In this document: positions 8,577 through 18,305 of the stretch, piece by piece | Layout of the letters: the number at the start of each line of letters is the position of its first letter | Position numbering within the stretch: position 1 is the first letter of the stretch | DNA from: Gammaproteobacteria bacterium | GTDB taxonomy: Bacteria; Pseudomonadota; Gammaproteobacteria; Steroidobacterales; JABDMI01 | Assembly (NCBI GenBank): GCA_013001575.1 | Contig: JABDMI010000009.1 | Span: 1-32,981, forward strand | Direction of reading: 5' to 3' | Length of the DNA stretch: 32,981 bases | Made by a program: the position numbers and the translations under genes | Notes under the pieces: model-generated | What the model was told of the DNA's origin: nothing | Seen by the model: the letters and a program-made list of their open reading frames with translations, nothing else | The model's database searches: none

Positions 8577-10748
8577 ATGTCAGTCAGTAAATGCCCAGTG
8601 ATGCATGGCACCAATAAAGCATCCGCGACCGGAAGCACTGCCAACCAGCATTGGTGGCCTGAACAGATCAATCTTAAAATACTCAGTCAAAATGCACCAC
8701 AGGTCAGCCCTTTGGGTGAAGAGTTTGATTACGCGACAGAATTTAAAAAGCTCAACTTGAAAGCACTTAAAAAAGATCTCACCGATCTGATGACCGATTC
8801 TCAGGACTGGTGGCCTGCAGATTTTGGGCACTATGGAGGCTTGTTTATCCGTATGGCCTGGCACAGCGCCGGAACTTATCGTACTTATGACGGACGCGGC
8901 GGTGCACGTTCGGGTTCGCAACGTTTTGCGCCATTAAACAGTTGGCCGGACAACGGCAACCTCGATAAGGCGCGACGTTTGTTGTGGCCGCTTAAACAAA
9001 AATACGGAAATAAAATTTCCTGGGCCGACCTGATGATCCTAGCCGGGAATGTGGCGATGGAATCCATGGGTTTTAAAACCTTTGGCTTTGGCGGTGGCCG
9101 TGCCGATGTATTTGAGCCGGAAGAGGATATTTACTGGGGACCTGAAACCGAATGGTTGGATGACAAGCGCTATCTTAATAATGATGGCGGCGAAAGAGAC
9201 CTCGCCACACCACTTGGCGCCGTACAAATGGGTTTGATCTATGTGAATCCGGAAGGTCCGAACGGTGAGCCTGATCCCCTGAAGTCAGCTTACGATGTAC
9301 GTGATACCTTTGGCCGTATGGCGATGAACGATTATGAAACTGTTGCTCTGGTTGCCGGTGGTCACACCTTCGGTAAAGGTCATGGTGCCGGACCCGAAGA
9401 AAAAGTCGGAGTTGAACCGGAAGGCGCGCCGATGGAGAACATGGGCTTTGGCTGGATAAATTCACACGGCTCCGGGAAAGGTGGTGATACAACTACCGCT
9501 GGATTTGAAGGTGCGTGGACGGTCAATCCAACCCGATGGGATATGGGTTATTTCGATGTGCTCTTGGGTTACGACTGGGAAAAAACCACCAGTGCATCAG
9601 GACACGTGCAATGGACGCCAACCGCGGCATCCAAAGCCGATCAACCCGTTGCAGCACACGATGCATCGCGTACCGAACCATTAATGATGACCACGGCAGA
9701 TATGGCGCTTAAGCTTGATCCAGAGTATGCAAAAATCTCTAAACATTTCCATGAAAATCCTGGCGAATTCGCCGATGCTTATGCGCGTGCCTGGTTCAAG
9801 CTCACACACCGCGACATGGGTCCACTCGCAAACTTTCTGGGTGAAGAAGTACCGAGCGAAGAGCTCATCTGGCAAGACCCTGTGCCGAAACATGAAGGTA
9901 AATTGGTGAGTGCCTCCGAGATCACTGAACTCAAGAAAAAGATCCTGACATCCGGACTGAGCATTCCACAACTGGTCAATACCGCTTGGGCATCTGCCTC
10001 AACTTTCCGCGGTTCAGACTTACGTGGCGGCGCAAATGGATCACGTATTCGCTTGGCACCTCAGAAGGATTGGGACGTCAACACTGCTTCCGGCGTTCCT
10101 GAAGTAATTGCCAAACTCGAAGAGATCAAAAACGATTTCTCTGGCAATGTATCGCTCGCCGATCTGATCGTTTTGGGAGGCTGTGCCGCTATAGAAAAAG
10201 CCAGTGGACAATCCGTTCCATTTTCACCAGGACGTACCGACGCCACGGATGAGCAGACCGACGTAGAGGCATTCGAAGTTTTAGAACCAAAATTCGATGG
10301 CTTCCGCAACTACAAAAAAACCCAAGACCCTCGTTCTACCGAAGCCTTGCTGGTGGATAAAGCTCAATTACTCACATTGACCGCACCGGAAATGACCGTA
10401 CTGGTCGGTGGTTTACGCTCACTGGGAGCGAACGCAGCTGGCTCAACCCACGGGGTGTTTACCGATAAGGTCGGCACATTAAACAACGATTTCTTCGTTC
10501 ATTTGCTGGATATGTCTATCGAATGGAAAGCGACAGATTCAACTTCTGAGGAATTTACGGGGCTGGATCGCAAGACCGGTAAGTCTAAATTCACTGCGAC
10601 CCGTGCAGACCTGGTGTTTGGTTCAAATTCAATCTTGCGCTCTATCGCTGAAGTGTATGCTCAAAATGATGCACAAGACAAGTTCAAACAGGATTTTATC
10701 GCCGCCTGGAACAAGGTCATGGATCTGGATCGTTTTGATCTTAAATGA
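8577..10748 (+). CDS. katG: Catalase-peroxidase KatG
   Basis: A 723-residue bifunctional haem enzyme that removes hydrogen peroxide as catalase and peroxidase. The distal active site is R92, W95 and H96 in [11 protein letters not shown]; the proximal haem ligand is H263 in [11 protein letters not shown]95, Y222 and M248 have the spacing of the Met-Tyr-Trp cross-link needed for catalase activity. The duplicated peroxidase-like C-terminal domain (about 420-720) is present. There is no signal peptide, so it is cytoplasmic. The ATG is preceded by a GAGGAA ribosome binding site at good spacing. The gene is monocistronic, with an operator-like region upstream and a strong terminator downstream. Confidence 0.98.
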   Translation: MSVSKCPVMHGTNKASATGSTANQHWWPEQINLKILSQNAPQVSPLGEEFDYATEFKKLNLKALKKDLTDLMTDSQDWWPADFGHYGGLFIRMAWHSAGTYRTYDGRGGARSGSQRFAPLNSWPDNGNLDKARRLLWPLKQKYGNKISWADLMILAGNVAMESMGFKTFGFGGGRADVFEPEEDIYWGPETEWLDDKRYLNNDGGERDLATPLGAVQMGLIYVNPEGPNGEPDPLKSAYDVRDTFGRMAMNDYETVALVAGGHTFGKGHGAGPEEKVGVEPEGAPMENMGFGWINSHGSGKGGDTTTAGFEGAWTVNPTRWDMGYFDVLLGYDWEKTTSASGHVQWTPTAASKADQPVAAHDASRTEPLMMTTADMALKLDPEYAKISKHFHENPGEFADAYARAWFKLTHRDMGPLANFLGEEVPSEELIWQDPVPKHEGKLVSASEITELKKKILTSGLSIPQLVNTAWASASTFRGSDLRGGANGSRIRLAPQKDWDVNTASGVPEVIAKLEEIKNDFSGNVSLADLIVLGGCAAIEKASGQSVPFSPGRTDATDEQTDVEAFEVLEPKFDGFRNYKKTQDPRSTEALLVDKAQLLTLTAPEMTVLVGGLRSLGANAAGSTHGVFTDKVGTLNNDFFVHLLDMSIEWKATDSTSEEFTGLDRKTGKSKFTATRADLVFGSNSILRSIAEVYAQNDAQDKFKQDFIAAWNKVMDLDRFDLK

Positions 10749-10772
10749 ATGCTTGATATTTAAATAGGCAAG

Positions 10773-10805
10773 AAAAAAGACCCGGCTTCTACGGGTCTTT
10801 TTTTT
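10773..10805 (+). terminator. katG intrinsic terminator
   Basis: An 11-bp stem (10774-10784 with 10792-10802, core GACCCG/CGGGTC, 7-base loop) is followed by a run of T, 25 bp after the katG stop. The A-run on the other side makes it potentially bidirectional. Confidence 0.9.
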
Positions 10806-10807
10806 AT

Positions 10808-10839
10808 AAAAAAAAGCCACATTCTCAGAATATGGCTTT
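10808..10839 (-). terminator. ssb intrinsic terminator
   Basis: The stem AAAGCCA/TGGCTTT (10813-10819 with 10833-10839), with a further TTCT/AGAA pairing inside, is followed on the minus strand by a run of T. It lies 25 bp beyond the ssb stop and back to back with the katG terminator. Confidence 0.8.
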
Positions 10840-10864
10840 GCTAGTCGGATGAACACAGGCGGGG

Positions 10865-11323
10865 TCAAAACGGAATATCATCATCAAAGGAATCAAAATC
10901 CGGTGCCGGTTTAGACGATTGTTGTTGAGGCTGTGACTGATTCTTGGCTGGCGGGTTGTAATCACCCTGCCCGCCACTGGCGCCACCGCGGCTACCCAGC
11001 ATTTGCATTTCATTGGCAACCACTTCGGTTGAGTAACGATCATTACCACTTTGATCTTGCCACTTACGCGTTTGCAAACGCCCTTCCACATACACTTGTG
11101 ATCCTTTACGTAAATATTCACCCGCAATCTCGGCCAAACGATTGAAAAACACCACCCGATGCCATTCGGTCTTTTCGTTCATCTCGCCGGTGTTCTTGTC
11201 TTTCCAGCCCGAGGTTGTGGCAATACTGATATTGGTCACCGCGCCACCGCTCGGCAGGTATTTGGTGTCTGGGTCATTGCCCAGATTACCCACTAAAATT
11301 ACTTTGTTTACCCCTCTTGCCAT
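10865..11323 (-). CDS. ssb: Single-stranded DNA-binding protein
   Basis: A 152-residue SSB that coats single-stranded DNA in replication, recombination and repair. The N-terminal OB fold (about 1-110) carries W40, W54, F60 and W88 at the same positions as E. coli SSB. A Gly/Gln/Pro-rich linker leads to the acidic tip DDDIPF, which recruits partner proteins. The start [15 protein letters not shown] is standard and a GGAG ribosome binding site precedes it. It diverges from uvrA, as in many gammaproteobacteria. Confidence 0.97.
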   Translation of the reverse strand: MARGVNKVILVGNLGNDPDTKYLPSGGAVTNISIATTSGWKDKNTGEMNEKTEWHRVVFFNRLAEIAGEYLRKGSQVYVEGRLQTRKWQDQSGNDRYSTEVVANEMQMLGSRGGASGGQGDYNPPAKNQSQPQQQSSKPAPDFDSFDDDIPF

Positions 11324-11491
11324 GCGTTTCTCCAGCCTGTTGTATCTTCAGAATTAAATAAAATAGCCATCTATTTTACCCAGTTTGGCTCACTCGAGTA
11401 CACCTGATTACAGCATTTAGACAGACATTTGAGTAATTATTTTCTCTGCCTGTAGAAAATTGCGGCAACTGCGAAAAAAGTCGCACATTGC

Positions 11492-11521
11492 TTGCCAAAA
11501 AGTCCGAAAAAAGCGTATATT
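11492..11521 (+). promoter_or_regulatory. Candidate uvrA promoter
   Basis: TTGCCA (11492-11497) and TATATT (11516-11521) are 18 bp apart, with an inferred start near 11528 and a leader of about 55 nt before the uvrA ATG. I see no canonical LexA box overlapping it. The assignment rests on motif match and position. Confidence 0.45.
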
Positions 11522-11583
11522 GATGGATTGCCTGAAATTCAACGAAGTACATCCAAATTCCATTCTGAGCCACTCTTACCACC

Positions 11584-14436
11584 ATGCCATTAGATACTAT
11601 CCACATTCGCGGCGCCCGCACCCACAATCTTAAAAACATTGATTTGGAATTGCCCCGCGAAAAACTCATTGTCATTACCGGCCTCTCGGGCTCGGGAAAG
11701 TCTTCATTGGCCTTCGACACAATTTACGCCGAAGGGCAACGTCGTTATGTGGAATCGCTCTCTTCTTACGCGCGTCAATTTTTGTCGATGATGGATAAAC
11801 CCGAAGTAGACCAGATCGAAGGTTTGTCGCCGGCCATTTCCATTGAACAAAAATCCACATCCCACAATCCACGTTCTACCGTGGGCACCGTGACCGAGAT
11901 CTACGATTACTTGCGTCTGTTGTTTGCCCGCGCCGGTATACCGCGGTGTCCTGACCATGGCAACGACCTAGAGGCGCAAACCGTGAGTCAAATGGTCGAT
12001 ATAGTGCTGCGCTTGCCGGAAGGCTCTAAGTTAATGATGCTGGCACCTGTGATCGATGATCGTAAAGGCGAACACGTTCAATTGATGCAGGAATTACTCA
12101 GCCAGGGTTTTATACGCGCACGCATTGACGGTGAAGTGTATGAACTGGATGATCCTCCGCAACTGGATTTACGTAAAAAACACACCATTGAAGCCGTGGT
12201 CGATCGCTTTAAAGTTCGCGATGACATGAAACAACGCTTGGCCGAATCGTTTGAAACTACTCTGGCCTTGTCGGGTGGGATTGCCAAAATCGTTGACATG
12301 GACGACGGCGAGGCTGAAGAAATTTTATTCTCGGACAAGTTCGCCTGTCCGCAATGCGGTTACGCCCTGACCGAACTGGAACCGCGCTTGTTTTCTTTTA
12401 ATAACCCGGTGGGTGCGTGCAACACTTGTGACGGACTCGGTACTGACCAGTATTTTGACCCCGACCGCGTGGTCATGAACGCCAACCTGAGTCTGGCTGG
12501 CGGGGCTATCCGTGGCTGGGACCGCAGAAATTCCTATTATTTCCAACTCATCAAATCCCTGGCCAAACATTACAAGTTTGACTTTGAAACCCCGTTTAAC
12601 AAGCTCACGAAAAAACTGCAAAAAATCCTGCTCTATGGCAGCGGCACTACCGCCATCAAGTTTGAATACCTCAGCACTAATGGTCGCGGCTTTAACCGCA
12701 CCCATCCTTTTGAGGGCATTATTCCAAACCTGCAACGTCGTTATCGCGAGACCACTTCAAATGCGGTACGTGATGAACTGTCCAAATACCTCAGTTCGCG
12801 TGCCTGTGACGATTGCAGCGGAACCCGTTTAAACCGGTCTTCTCGCAATGTGTTCGTAACCAATAAAAACATTGCCGACATTACCGGTCTGGCCATCGGC
12901 GATGCCAAACGCTTTGTTGAAAATCTGGTGATCCCGGGTTGGCGCGGGGAAGTAGCCAGTAAGATTTTAAAAGAGATTGATGAACGCCTGCGTTTTCTGG
13001 TTGATGTTGGCCTGGATTACTTAACTTTGGAACGCAGTGCCGAGACTCTTTCGGGCGGTGAAGCACAACGCATTCGCCTGGCCTCGCAGATCGGTTCGGG
13101 GCTGGTGGGTGTGATGTATATTCTGGATGAGCCCTCGATCGGACTGCATCAGCGTGATAACGACCGTTTGCTAAAAACCCTCACCCACTTACGTGACATC
13201 GGCAATACCGTAATTGTGGTCGAACACGACGAAGATGCCATTCTGAGTGCCGATCATGTGGTAGACATGGGTCCGGGTGCTGGCATTCATGGCGGCGAAG
13301 TGATCGCACAAGGCACCCCGGCCACGATCAAGAACAGCAAAAGGTCGGTGACCGGAAAATACCTCTCGGGCAAACTTAATATCGAGGCACCCGCTGAATT
13401 GACCCGCTATGATGAAAAACGCGTGGTGACGATTGAAAAGGCCACAGGCAATAATCTCAAAAACCTGAGCGTGGACATTCCCGTGGGTTTATTTACTTGC
13501 GTAACCGGGGTATCCGGGTCGGGCAAGTCCACTCTGATCAATGACACCTTATACAAATATTGCGCGCGCCACTTGAATAATGCCAGCACCAATCACGCGC
13601 CGTGCAAAGCCATTAAAGGCACCCAGCATTTAGACAAGGTAATCGATATCAGTCAAAGTCCGATCGGGCGTACGCCACGTTCCAATCCGGCAACTTATAC
13701 AGGACTGTTCACCCCGATCCGGGAGTTGTTCTCGAATACTCCTGAGGCACGTGCACGCGGCTACAAGCCCGGACGTTTCAGTTTTAATGTCAAAGGCGGT
13801 CGTTGTGAAGCCTGTCAGGGTGATGGCCTGTTGAAAGTGGAAATGCACTTTTTACCCGACGTGTATGTACCGTGTGATGTGTGTAAAGGCAAACGTTACA
13901 ACCGTGAAACCCTGGACATTCGTTATAAAGGCAAAAATATTCACGAAGTTTTGAATATGACCATTGAGAACGCCAATGTGTTCTTCAGAAATATTCCGGT
14001 TATCGCCAAAAAACTCAACACCTTGATGGATGTCGGCTTAAGTTATATCCGGCTGGGACAAAACGCCACAACCCTCTCGGGTGGTGAAGCACAACGCGTG
14101 AAACTGGCCAAAGAACTGGCCAAGCGCAGCACCGGAAAAACCCTGTACATTCTGGATGAACCCACCACCGGCTTGCATTTCCACGACATTGCCCAACTCT
14201 TGAAAGTTTTGCACCGCTTGCGTGATGAAGGCAATACCCTGGTTGTTATTGAACATAACCTGGACGTGATCAAAACCGCCGACTGGGTAATCGACCTGGG
14301 TCCCGAAGGTGGTGACAAGGGCGGCACATTGTTATGCACCGGCACACCACAGCAAGTCTCCACAGAAAAAGCTTCCTATACCGGCGCTTATTTAAAACCT
14401 TTATTTGCAAAACCCAAGAATAAAAAAAGGGCCTGA
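11584..14436 (+). CDS. uvrA: Excinuclease ABC subunit A
   Basis: A 950-residue damage-recognition ATPase of nucleotide excision repair that loads UvrB at lesions. It has two ABC modules: Walker A GLSGSGKS (33-40) and GVSGSGKST (642-650), with signatures LSGGE at 489-493 and 831-835. Zinc modules are visible as C255/C258/C279/C282 and C741/C744/C764/C767. Both Walker B regions ([10 protein letters not shown] and [10 protein letters not shown]) are intact. Length is typical and the protein ends with a basic KPKNKKRA tail. No obvious Shine-Dalgarno precedes the ATG. The last codons overlap a hairpin that serves the converging lipoprotein gene. Confidence 0.98.
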   Translation: MPLDTIHIRGARTHNLKNIDLELPREKLIVITGLSGSGKSSLAFDTIYAEGQRRYVESLSSYARQFLSMMDKPEVDQIEGLSPAISIEQKSTSHNPRSTVGTVTEIYDYLRLLFARAGIPRCPDHGNDLEAQTVSQMVDIVLRLPEGSKLMMLAPVIDDRKGEHVQLMQELLSQGFIRARIDGEVYELDDPPQLDLRKKHTIEAVVDRFKVRDDMKQRLAESFETTLALSGGIAKIVDMDDGEAEEILFSDKFACPQCGYALTELEPRLFSFNNPVGACNTCDGLGTDQYFDPDRVVMNANLSLAGGAIRGWDRRNSYYFQLIKSLAKHYKFDFETPFNKLTKKLQKILLYGSGTTAIKFEYLSTNGRGFNRTHPFEGIIPNLQRRYRETTSNAVRDELSKYLSSRACDDCSGTRLNRSSRNVFVTNKNIADITGLAIGDAKRFVENLVIPGWRGEVASKILKEIDERLRFLVDVGLDYLTLERSAETLSGGEAQRIRLASQIGSGLVGVMYILDEPSIGLHQRDNDRLLKTLTHLRDIGNTVIVVEHDEDAILSADHVVDMGPGAGIHGGEVIAQGTPATIKNSKRSVTGKYLSGKLNIEAPAELTRYDEKRVVTIEKATGNNLKNLSVDIPVGLFTCVTGVSGSGKSTLINDTLYKYCARHLNNASTNHAPCKAIKGTQHLDKVIDISQSPIGRTPRSNPATYTGLFTPIRELFSNTPEARARGYKPGRFSFNVKGGRCEACQGDGLLKVEMHFLPDVYVPCDVCKGKRYNRETLDIRYKGKNIHEVLNMTIENANVFFRNIPVIAKKLNTLMDVGLSYIRLGQNATTLSGGEAQRVKLAKELAKRSTGKTLYILDEPTTGLHFHDIAQLLKVLHRLRDEGNTLVVIEHNLDVIKTADWVIDLGPEGGDKGGTLLCTGTPQQVSTEKASYTGAYLKPLFAKPKNKKRA

Positions 14437-14451
14437 TTCTCATCAAGCCCT
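14421..14451 (-). terminator. Intrinsic terminator of the lipoprotein operon, overlapping the uvrA 3' end
   Basis: The stem AGGGC-TGAT/ATCA-GCCCT (14428-14451, one internal mismatch, 4-base loop) is followed on the minus strand by seven T residues (plus-strand A-run 14422-14428). It lies 26 bp beyond the stop of the gene at 14477 and spans the uvrA stop codon. On the plus strand it lacks a good T-run, so it should mainly stop minus-strand transcripts. Confidence 0.7.
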
Positions 14452-14476
14452 GAATTTATAACGCTTTAGTTAAAAT

Positions 14477-15049
14477 TTATTCTGGATCGGTTTCTTCAGC
14501 AGGCATGGAAACCACCTTGCTGCCATCGGTCTGTTCAATGACTTGGCCGGGCGTTTGCATGTAGTCTTTGAGGTCCTTGTCACCCACTACAATTTTAATT
14601 GCACTTGGTTTTTGATTCACGGCATTTTTATCACGTATCGTCAGGAACTGAATGCCTTCTTGTTGTGGAACAACAGTGATCTTTCGAGTATCCGCCTCAC
14701 CCAGTGCATTTAACTGGACTTCGGCGAGCGCATTACTGGTCAGGCTCAAACCTGGCGTGGTAGAAAACTCGGTCAGCAATTGGCTATTAGCCTGGCCCTT
14801 TAAATCAATCTCGATCTCGAAAGGCACACCAACCTTGGCACGTTCGGAAGAAGTGCGATGGCTGAATTTCAATGCGGACGCACCCTGCTTGAATTGTTGC
14901 ATAGCAGGTTTTTGCTCTTGTGATTCCTGTTGTTGTGATGCGGCCATCTTGTCAGTACTTGCTGAACTTGATGCATCAGTTGTCTCAATTTTGGATTGCT
15001 GACATCCAAACAAAAACAAGATTGGTAAAAGTAAATATAATTTTTTCAT
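14477..15049 (-). CDS. Small lipoprotein of unknown function
   Basis: A 190-residue protein with a lipoprotein signal peptide: basic MKK, a hydrophobic core (residues 4-14), and lipobox LFGC with the acylated cysteine at C16. A polar Ser/Gln/Glu linker (about 17-55) precedes a likely beta-rich domain (about 60-165) containing VGVPFEIEIDL and ITVVPQQEGIQFLTIRD. Residue 17 is Gln, not Asp, so outer-membrane sorting is expected if the Lol +2 rule holds. I do not recognise the family. It starts 39 bp after the metalloprotease-like gene and probably shares its transcript, suggesting an accessory role for that protein. Confidence 0.75.
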   Translation of the reverse strand: MKKLYLLLPILFLFGCQQSKIETTDASSSASTDKMAASQQQESQEQKPAMQQFKQGASALKFSHRTSSERAKVGVPFEIEIDLKGQANSQLLTEFSTTPGLSLTSNALAEVQLNALGEADTRKITVVPQQEGIQFLTIRDKNAVNQKPSAIKIVVGDKDLKDYMQTPGQVIEQTDGSKVVSMPAEETDPE

Positions 15050-15088
15050 GTAATCACCTTAATTGGAGATAATTGGTAAATAAGTTGT

Positions 15089-17674
15089 TCAGGGTGCTGT
15101 CACAATTTCAACAGTAAAGCATTCGTCACTTGAATTGGCGGTATTGCCCCTGAAAGTGTTATCGAATTCATACACTTCGGCCGTGTAATTCCCGGCCGTC
15201 ATGGTAAAAGTGCTGTCACCGGCATCACCCGGGTCTCCATCACCGCCTGGAGCGGCGAAGAATCCGGTATCTTGTCCCATTTGATAGATGGGCATGTCGA
15301 TATCCTGGGTGGCTCCTGATGACACCAGAAATGAATAATTGCCATTCGACGGAATGGTGAAATAAACAAAACGGAAGTTGGATAATTTGTTACCGCTATT
15401 GGCCGTTTGACCTGTACTGTCATAATCATCGACCGAACAAAGTTGTTTAAAACCGCCATCGACCACCAGCTCGGTATACACGGGCAAGACATTACTACTG
15501 GGCACCGCACCCGCATCATTGGTTTCATTTAATCCATAAATCCCGTCACCGGTGATGGACTGTCCGGCCAAAATGGCATTAATGGCGACCGTATCGCCAG
15601 AATTTTGTTGACGTAAATATTCAGAAAAACTAAAAATGCTTGTAAACGCTTCGGTCGTTATCTGCAGGCCGGTTAATACTTCATAGATAGGTGCAAGACC
15701 CAGACTTAATGTATCAACACCATCGTCTGCACTGTCATAAAAGTCATACAAAGCGGATTGCACACTGCCTTCACTGTACCAACCCGGATTACTCCAGCTG
15801 TTGGATTCCATATTAAAACTGAATCCTTGCGACTGCTGACTATCCAGGGAATCGCGATAAAAGGTGTCGTCAGTAATGATAGCCGACCAGGCATTACCAA
15901 ATCCTTCGCCAAAGGCCACACGCATATCGAGTCGATCACCACCTGCGTGAGCGCCACCAAGGCTGTCGGAACGTGACAATACATTCTCAAAATAATGCCC
16001 CCACTCATGCACAACTACATGGCCGTCGTATTCATCGGTATCCACATCCTGGGTTCCGAGTATAAAGAACTGGGGTCCGGCGAATTCGGCAGCGGAAGAC
16101 GGGAAAGTCGAATAGAACGAGGTACCAATGTCGCCATTGCGTAAATTGGTCAATTGGTCAGATGAGCCGCTTGTCGGGCTGTTATTAACACTCCAGTTGA
16201 CATCCACTGAAGGCATTGTCAAATTCGGATCAACCGCCAGCAACTTCAGTTTGCCGTCTACCAACCGATCAAGAATATGGAAAGGTGCAGCTGCTCGCGC
16301 ACCGGTATAACTGCTGCCACCCCAACCCGAACCGGCATTCATAGTGGGACGATTTATGTCACTGGTTAGTACCTCAAAACTTGAGCCATCGAGGGCATAT
16401 ATCGCCTGACTATTGGTGTTGTCAACAACCAACACATCCCAGCTGGCCGCTCCGGTGAGCAGCGTACGTGCCTTAATTCGGACAAAATAGCTCCCGCTAT
16501 TCGGATTGACGGTGAAGGAATAATTCCCGTCAATATCGGTTAAGTCACTGTGTATTATTGTTGCACCTTGAATCAGCTCAACAACCGCACGGCGAATCGG
16601 GTCTTGAGTAGTACCAGCATAATTCAAACCATTGGTCACGGTATTGTGTGGCACGTTATCGTAAGTCGCCTTTCCTGTGATAGTGACAGAGCTTGGTGCA
16701 GGTGACACAATGACATCTACACTATCGCTAGCACTCGACCCCTCGTTATCGGTGACCACTAACTCAAAGGTATAAGTGGTATCCGCAGTGACAACAGGTG
16801 CGGTAAAACTGGCCATCGCCATCGTGGCATTATTGATACTCACCATTTCAGGTCCTGCAGTTTGACTCCAGGCGTAAGATATAATTGTGCCGTCAATGTC
16901 AGACGAATTTGAACCATCAAGGTTTACAACCTGGTTTGAAGTTGCGCTTTGATCAGCACCCGCGTCTGCAGTTGGTGGAATATTCAGTGTCGGAACAGGA
17001 TTAACGGTAATCTCGACAACATCGGCGGTACTGTCTGTACCACGATCATCGGTTACGACCAGTGAAAAAGTCAATATCTCCTGACTACTGATAGCCGGAG
17101 AGGTAAAACTCGGGGTGGCTGTGTCGGCTCCGCTTAAAGTCACGTTCTGTCCCCCCGTTTGTGTCCAGACATAGGCGGCAACAGAACCATCCGGATCAGA
17201 GCTACCAGCACCATCAAGATTAACTGTGCTTTGTTCATCAACACTTTGATCGGGGCCAGCATTTGCCATAGGCGACTGATTGGTGGTGTTGACGGTAATA
17301 CTGACTGAGTCACTTCCCGTTGCGCCGTCATCATCAGTGACGGTCAAAGTCAGGACTACTGTGACACTACTGGCATTTCCTGTTGACGGGGCATCAAAAG
17401 TCGGCGCTGCTATTGATGCATCCGACAAGGTCACAGTCGGGCCAGAAGATTGCGTCCAGGCAAAACTGCTAATCGTGCCATCGGAATCACTACCGGTACC
17501 GGCCAGTGTCACGGTGGTATTTTCATCCACACTCTGGTCAGGTCCAGCATTAGACGTAGGCGCGGTATTCACAGGTGGTGGCGGTGGAGTACTGCCACCA
17601 CCGCCCCCGCCGCCACAGGCGCTGAGGAATAAACAAACTAAAACGAGTTGTGCCAATTGAAGTGATTTTTTCAT
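15089..17674 (-). CDS. Surface lipoprotein with PKD-type repeats and an HEWGH metalloprotease motif
   Basis: An 861-residue predicted lipoprotein with signal peptide and lipobox LSAC (C20), then a Gly run and a Pro run forming a flexible tether. Three PKD/REJ-like beta domains follow (about 36-130, 134-226 and 232-325), each starting with a block like NAGPDQSVDE and ending VTDDxG. Residues about 330-420 look like a carboxypeptidase-regulatory-like fold (DIDGNYSFTVNPNSGSYFVRI). The next region has HEWGH (556-560), a zinc-protease HExxH motif, and a candidate third ligand E590 in VAFGEGFGNAW. The C-terminal part (about 725-861) is beta-rich and resembles a pre-peptidase domain. It is probably an outer-membrane or surface zinc peptidase; substrate unknown and the peptidase family not assigned. 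Its stop is 39 bp upstream of the small lipoprotein gene. Confidence 0.8.
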   Translation of the reverse strand: MKKSLQLAQLVLVCLFLSACGGGGGGGSTPPPPPVNTAPTSNAGPDQSVDENTTVTLAGTGSDSDGTISSFAWTQSSGPTVTLSDASIAAPTFDAPSTGNASSVTVVLTLTVTDDDGATGSDSVSITVNTTNQSPMANAGPDQSVDEQSTVNLDGAGSSDPDGSVAAYVWTQTGGQNVTLSGADTATPSFTSPAISSQEILTFSLVVTDDRGTDSTADVVEITVNPVPTLNIPPTADAGADQSATSNQVVNLDGSNSSDIDGTIISYAWSQTAGPEMVSINNATMAMASFTAPVVTADTTYTFELVVTDNEGSSASDSVDVIVSPAPSSVTITGKATYDNVPHNTVTNGLNYAGTTQDPIRRAVVELIQGATIIHSDLTDIDGNYSFTVNPNSGSYFVRIKARTLLTGAASWDVLVVDNTNSQAIYALDGSSFEVLTSDINRPTMNAGSGWGGSSYTGARAAAPFHILDRLVDGKLKLLAVDPNLTMPSVDVNWSVNNSPTSGSSDQLTNLRNGDIGTSFYSTFPSSAAEFAGPQFFILGTQDVDTDEYDGHVVVHEWGHYFENVLSRSDSLGGAHAGGDRLDMRVAFGEGFGNAWSAIITDDTFYRDSLDSQQSQGFSFNMESNSWSNPGWYSEGSVQSALYDFYDSADDGVDTLSLGLAPIYEVLTGLQITTEAFTSIFSFSEYLRQQNSGDTVAINAILAGQSITGDGIYGLNETNDAGAVPSSNVLPVYTELVVDGGFKQLCSVDDYDSTGQTANSGNKLSNFRFVYFTIPSNGNYSFLVSSGATQDIDMPIYQMGQDTGFFAAPGGDGDPGDAGDSTFTMTAGNYTAEVYEFDNTFRGNTANSSDECFTVEIVTAP

Positions 17675-17774
17675 AATTTGTTTTATTTTGATGGGGTTTA
17701 AATAAACATTTGATTAAGTGCTTTTATTGTTATTAGCAGAATAAAGCCTGCCGCTGTACTTAAACTGAACAACG

Positions 17775-17780
17775 ATTATA
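17775..17780 (-). promoter_or_regulatory. Candidate -10 element of the PKD lipoprotein operon
   Basis: A perfect TATAAT on the minus strand lies about 95 bp upstream of the ATG at 17674. No good -35 is seen at 16-18 bp. The site lies between the rplQ terminator and the lipoprotein gene, where a new promoter is needed. Confidence 0.4.
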
Positions 17781-17855
17781 CGGGCTCGAAAAAGGAAAAT
17801 ACTGTATAAATTATCTGTAAATACAATAAGTTACAGTTGATTACAATTTGGGCAC

Positions 17856-17883
17856 AAAAAAACCGGCTGATGCCGGTTTTTTG
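17856..17883 (-). terminator. Terminator of the ribosomal protein/rpoA array after rplQ
   Basis: An 11-bp perfect stem (17857-17867 with 17872-17882, core ACCGGC/GCCGGT, loop TGAT) with flanking A and T runs lies 20 bp beyond the rplQ stop. Its A-to-T symmetry would let it work on both strands. It closes the ribosomal transcription unit and insulates the lipoprotein gene downstream. Confidence 0.92.
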
Positions 17884-17902
17884 CATTCATTTCGACGATT
17901 AA

Positions 17903-18265
17903 TCAGTCGTCGCTTAACTCGACCAACTGAATAATAGCCATTGGGGCTGCATCGCCGGGACGATGACCGGTTTTCAAAATACGGGTATAACCACCCGGAC
18001 GCTCTTTGAAACGTGGCGCGATCTCAAACAATTTACCCACAGCAACTTTGCTACGTAATTTGTCAAAAGCACGACGGCGGGTTGCAACGGTGTCGTTCTT
18101 GGCCATTGTGATTAATGGCTCAACGACACGGCGTAGCTCTTTGGCTTTGGGCACGGTTGTTTTAATGGTTTCATGCTCAAACAATGATGCCGCCATATTA
18201 CGGAACATGGCATGACGATGACTGCTGTTGCGATTTAGTTGACGACCACTCTTACGATGTCGCAT
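17903..18265 (-). CDS. rplQ: Ribosomal protein L17
   Basis: A 120-residue 50S protein near the peptide exit tunnel. The start [24 protein letters not shown] is the family hallmark, and [14 protein letters not shown] is also conserved. It is the last gene of the alpha operon, 40 bp after rpoA, and is followed by a strong terminator. The C-terminus ends acidic (ELSDD). Confidence 0.98.
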   Translation of the reverse strand: MRHRKSGRQLNRNSSHRHAMFRNMAASLFEHETIKTTVPKAKELRRVVEPLITMAKNDTVATRRRAFDKLRSKVAVGKLFEIAPRFKERPGGYTRILKTGHRPGDAAPMAIIQLVELSDD

Positions 18266-18305
18266 GGTATTACCTCAAATTCTTTGTTAGTTGTTACTAC
18301 GATTT

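Noticed and set aside
11337-11351. CTG-N9-CAG near the ssb start as a LexA box
   Set aside because: Spacing is one base short and the inner bases do not fit CTGT-N8-ACAG.
16670-17560. Repeated sequence blocks in the lipoprotein gene as DNA repeats or CRISPR
   Set aside because: They are diverged protein-level PKD-type domain repeats of about 100 residues, without conserved DNA repeats or spacers.
17590-17620. G/C-rich tract after the lipobox as a phase-variation repeat
   Set aside because: It encodes a poly-glycine linker with mixed GGC, GGG and GGT codons; the homopolymer runs are too short and interrupted for slipped-strand switching.
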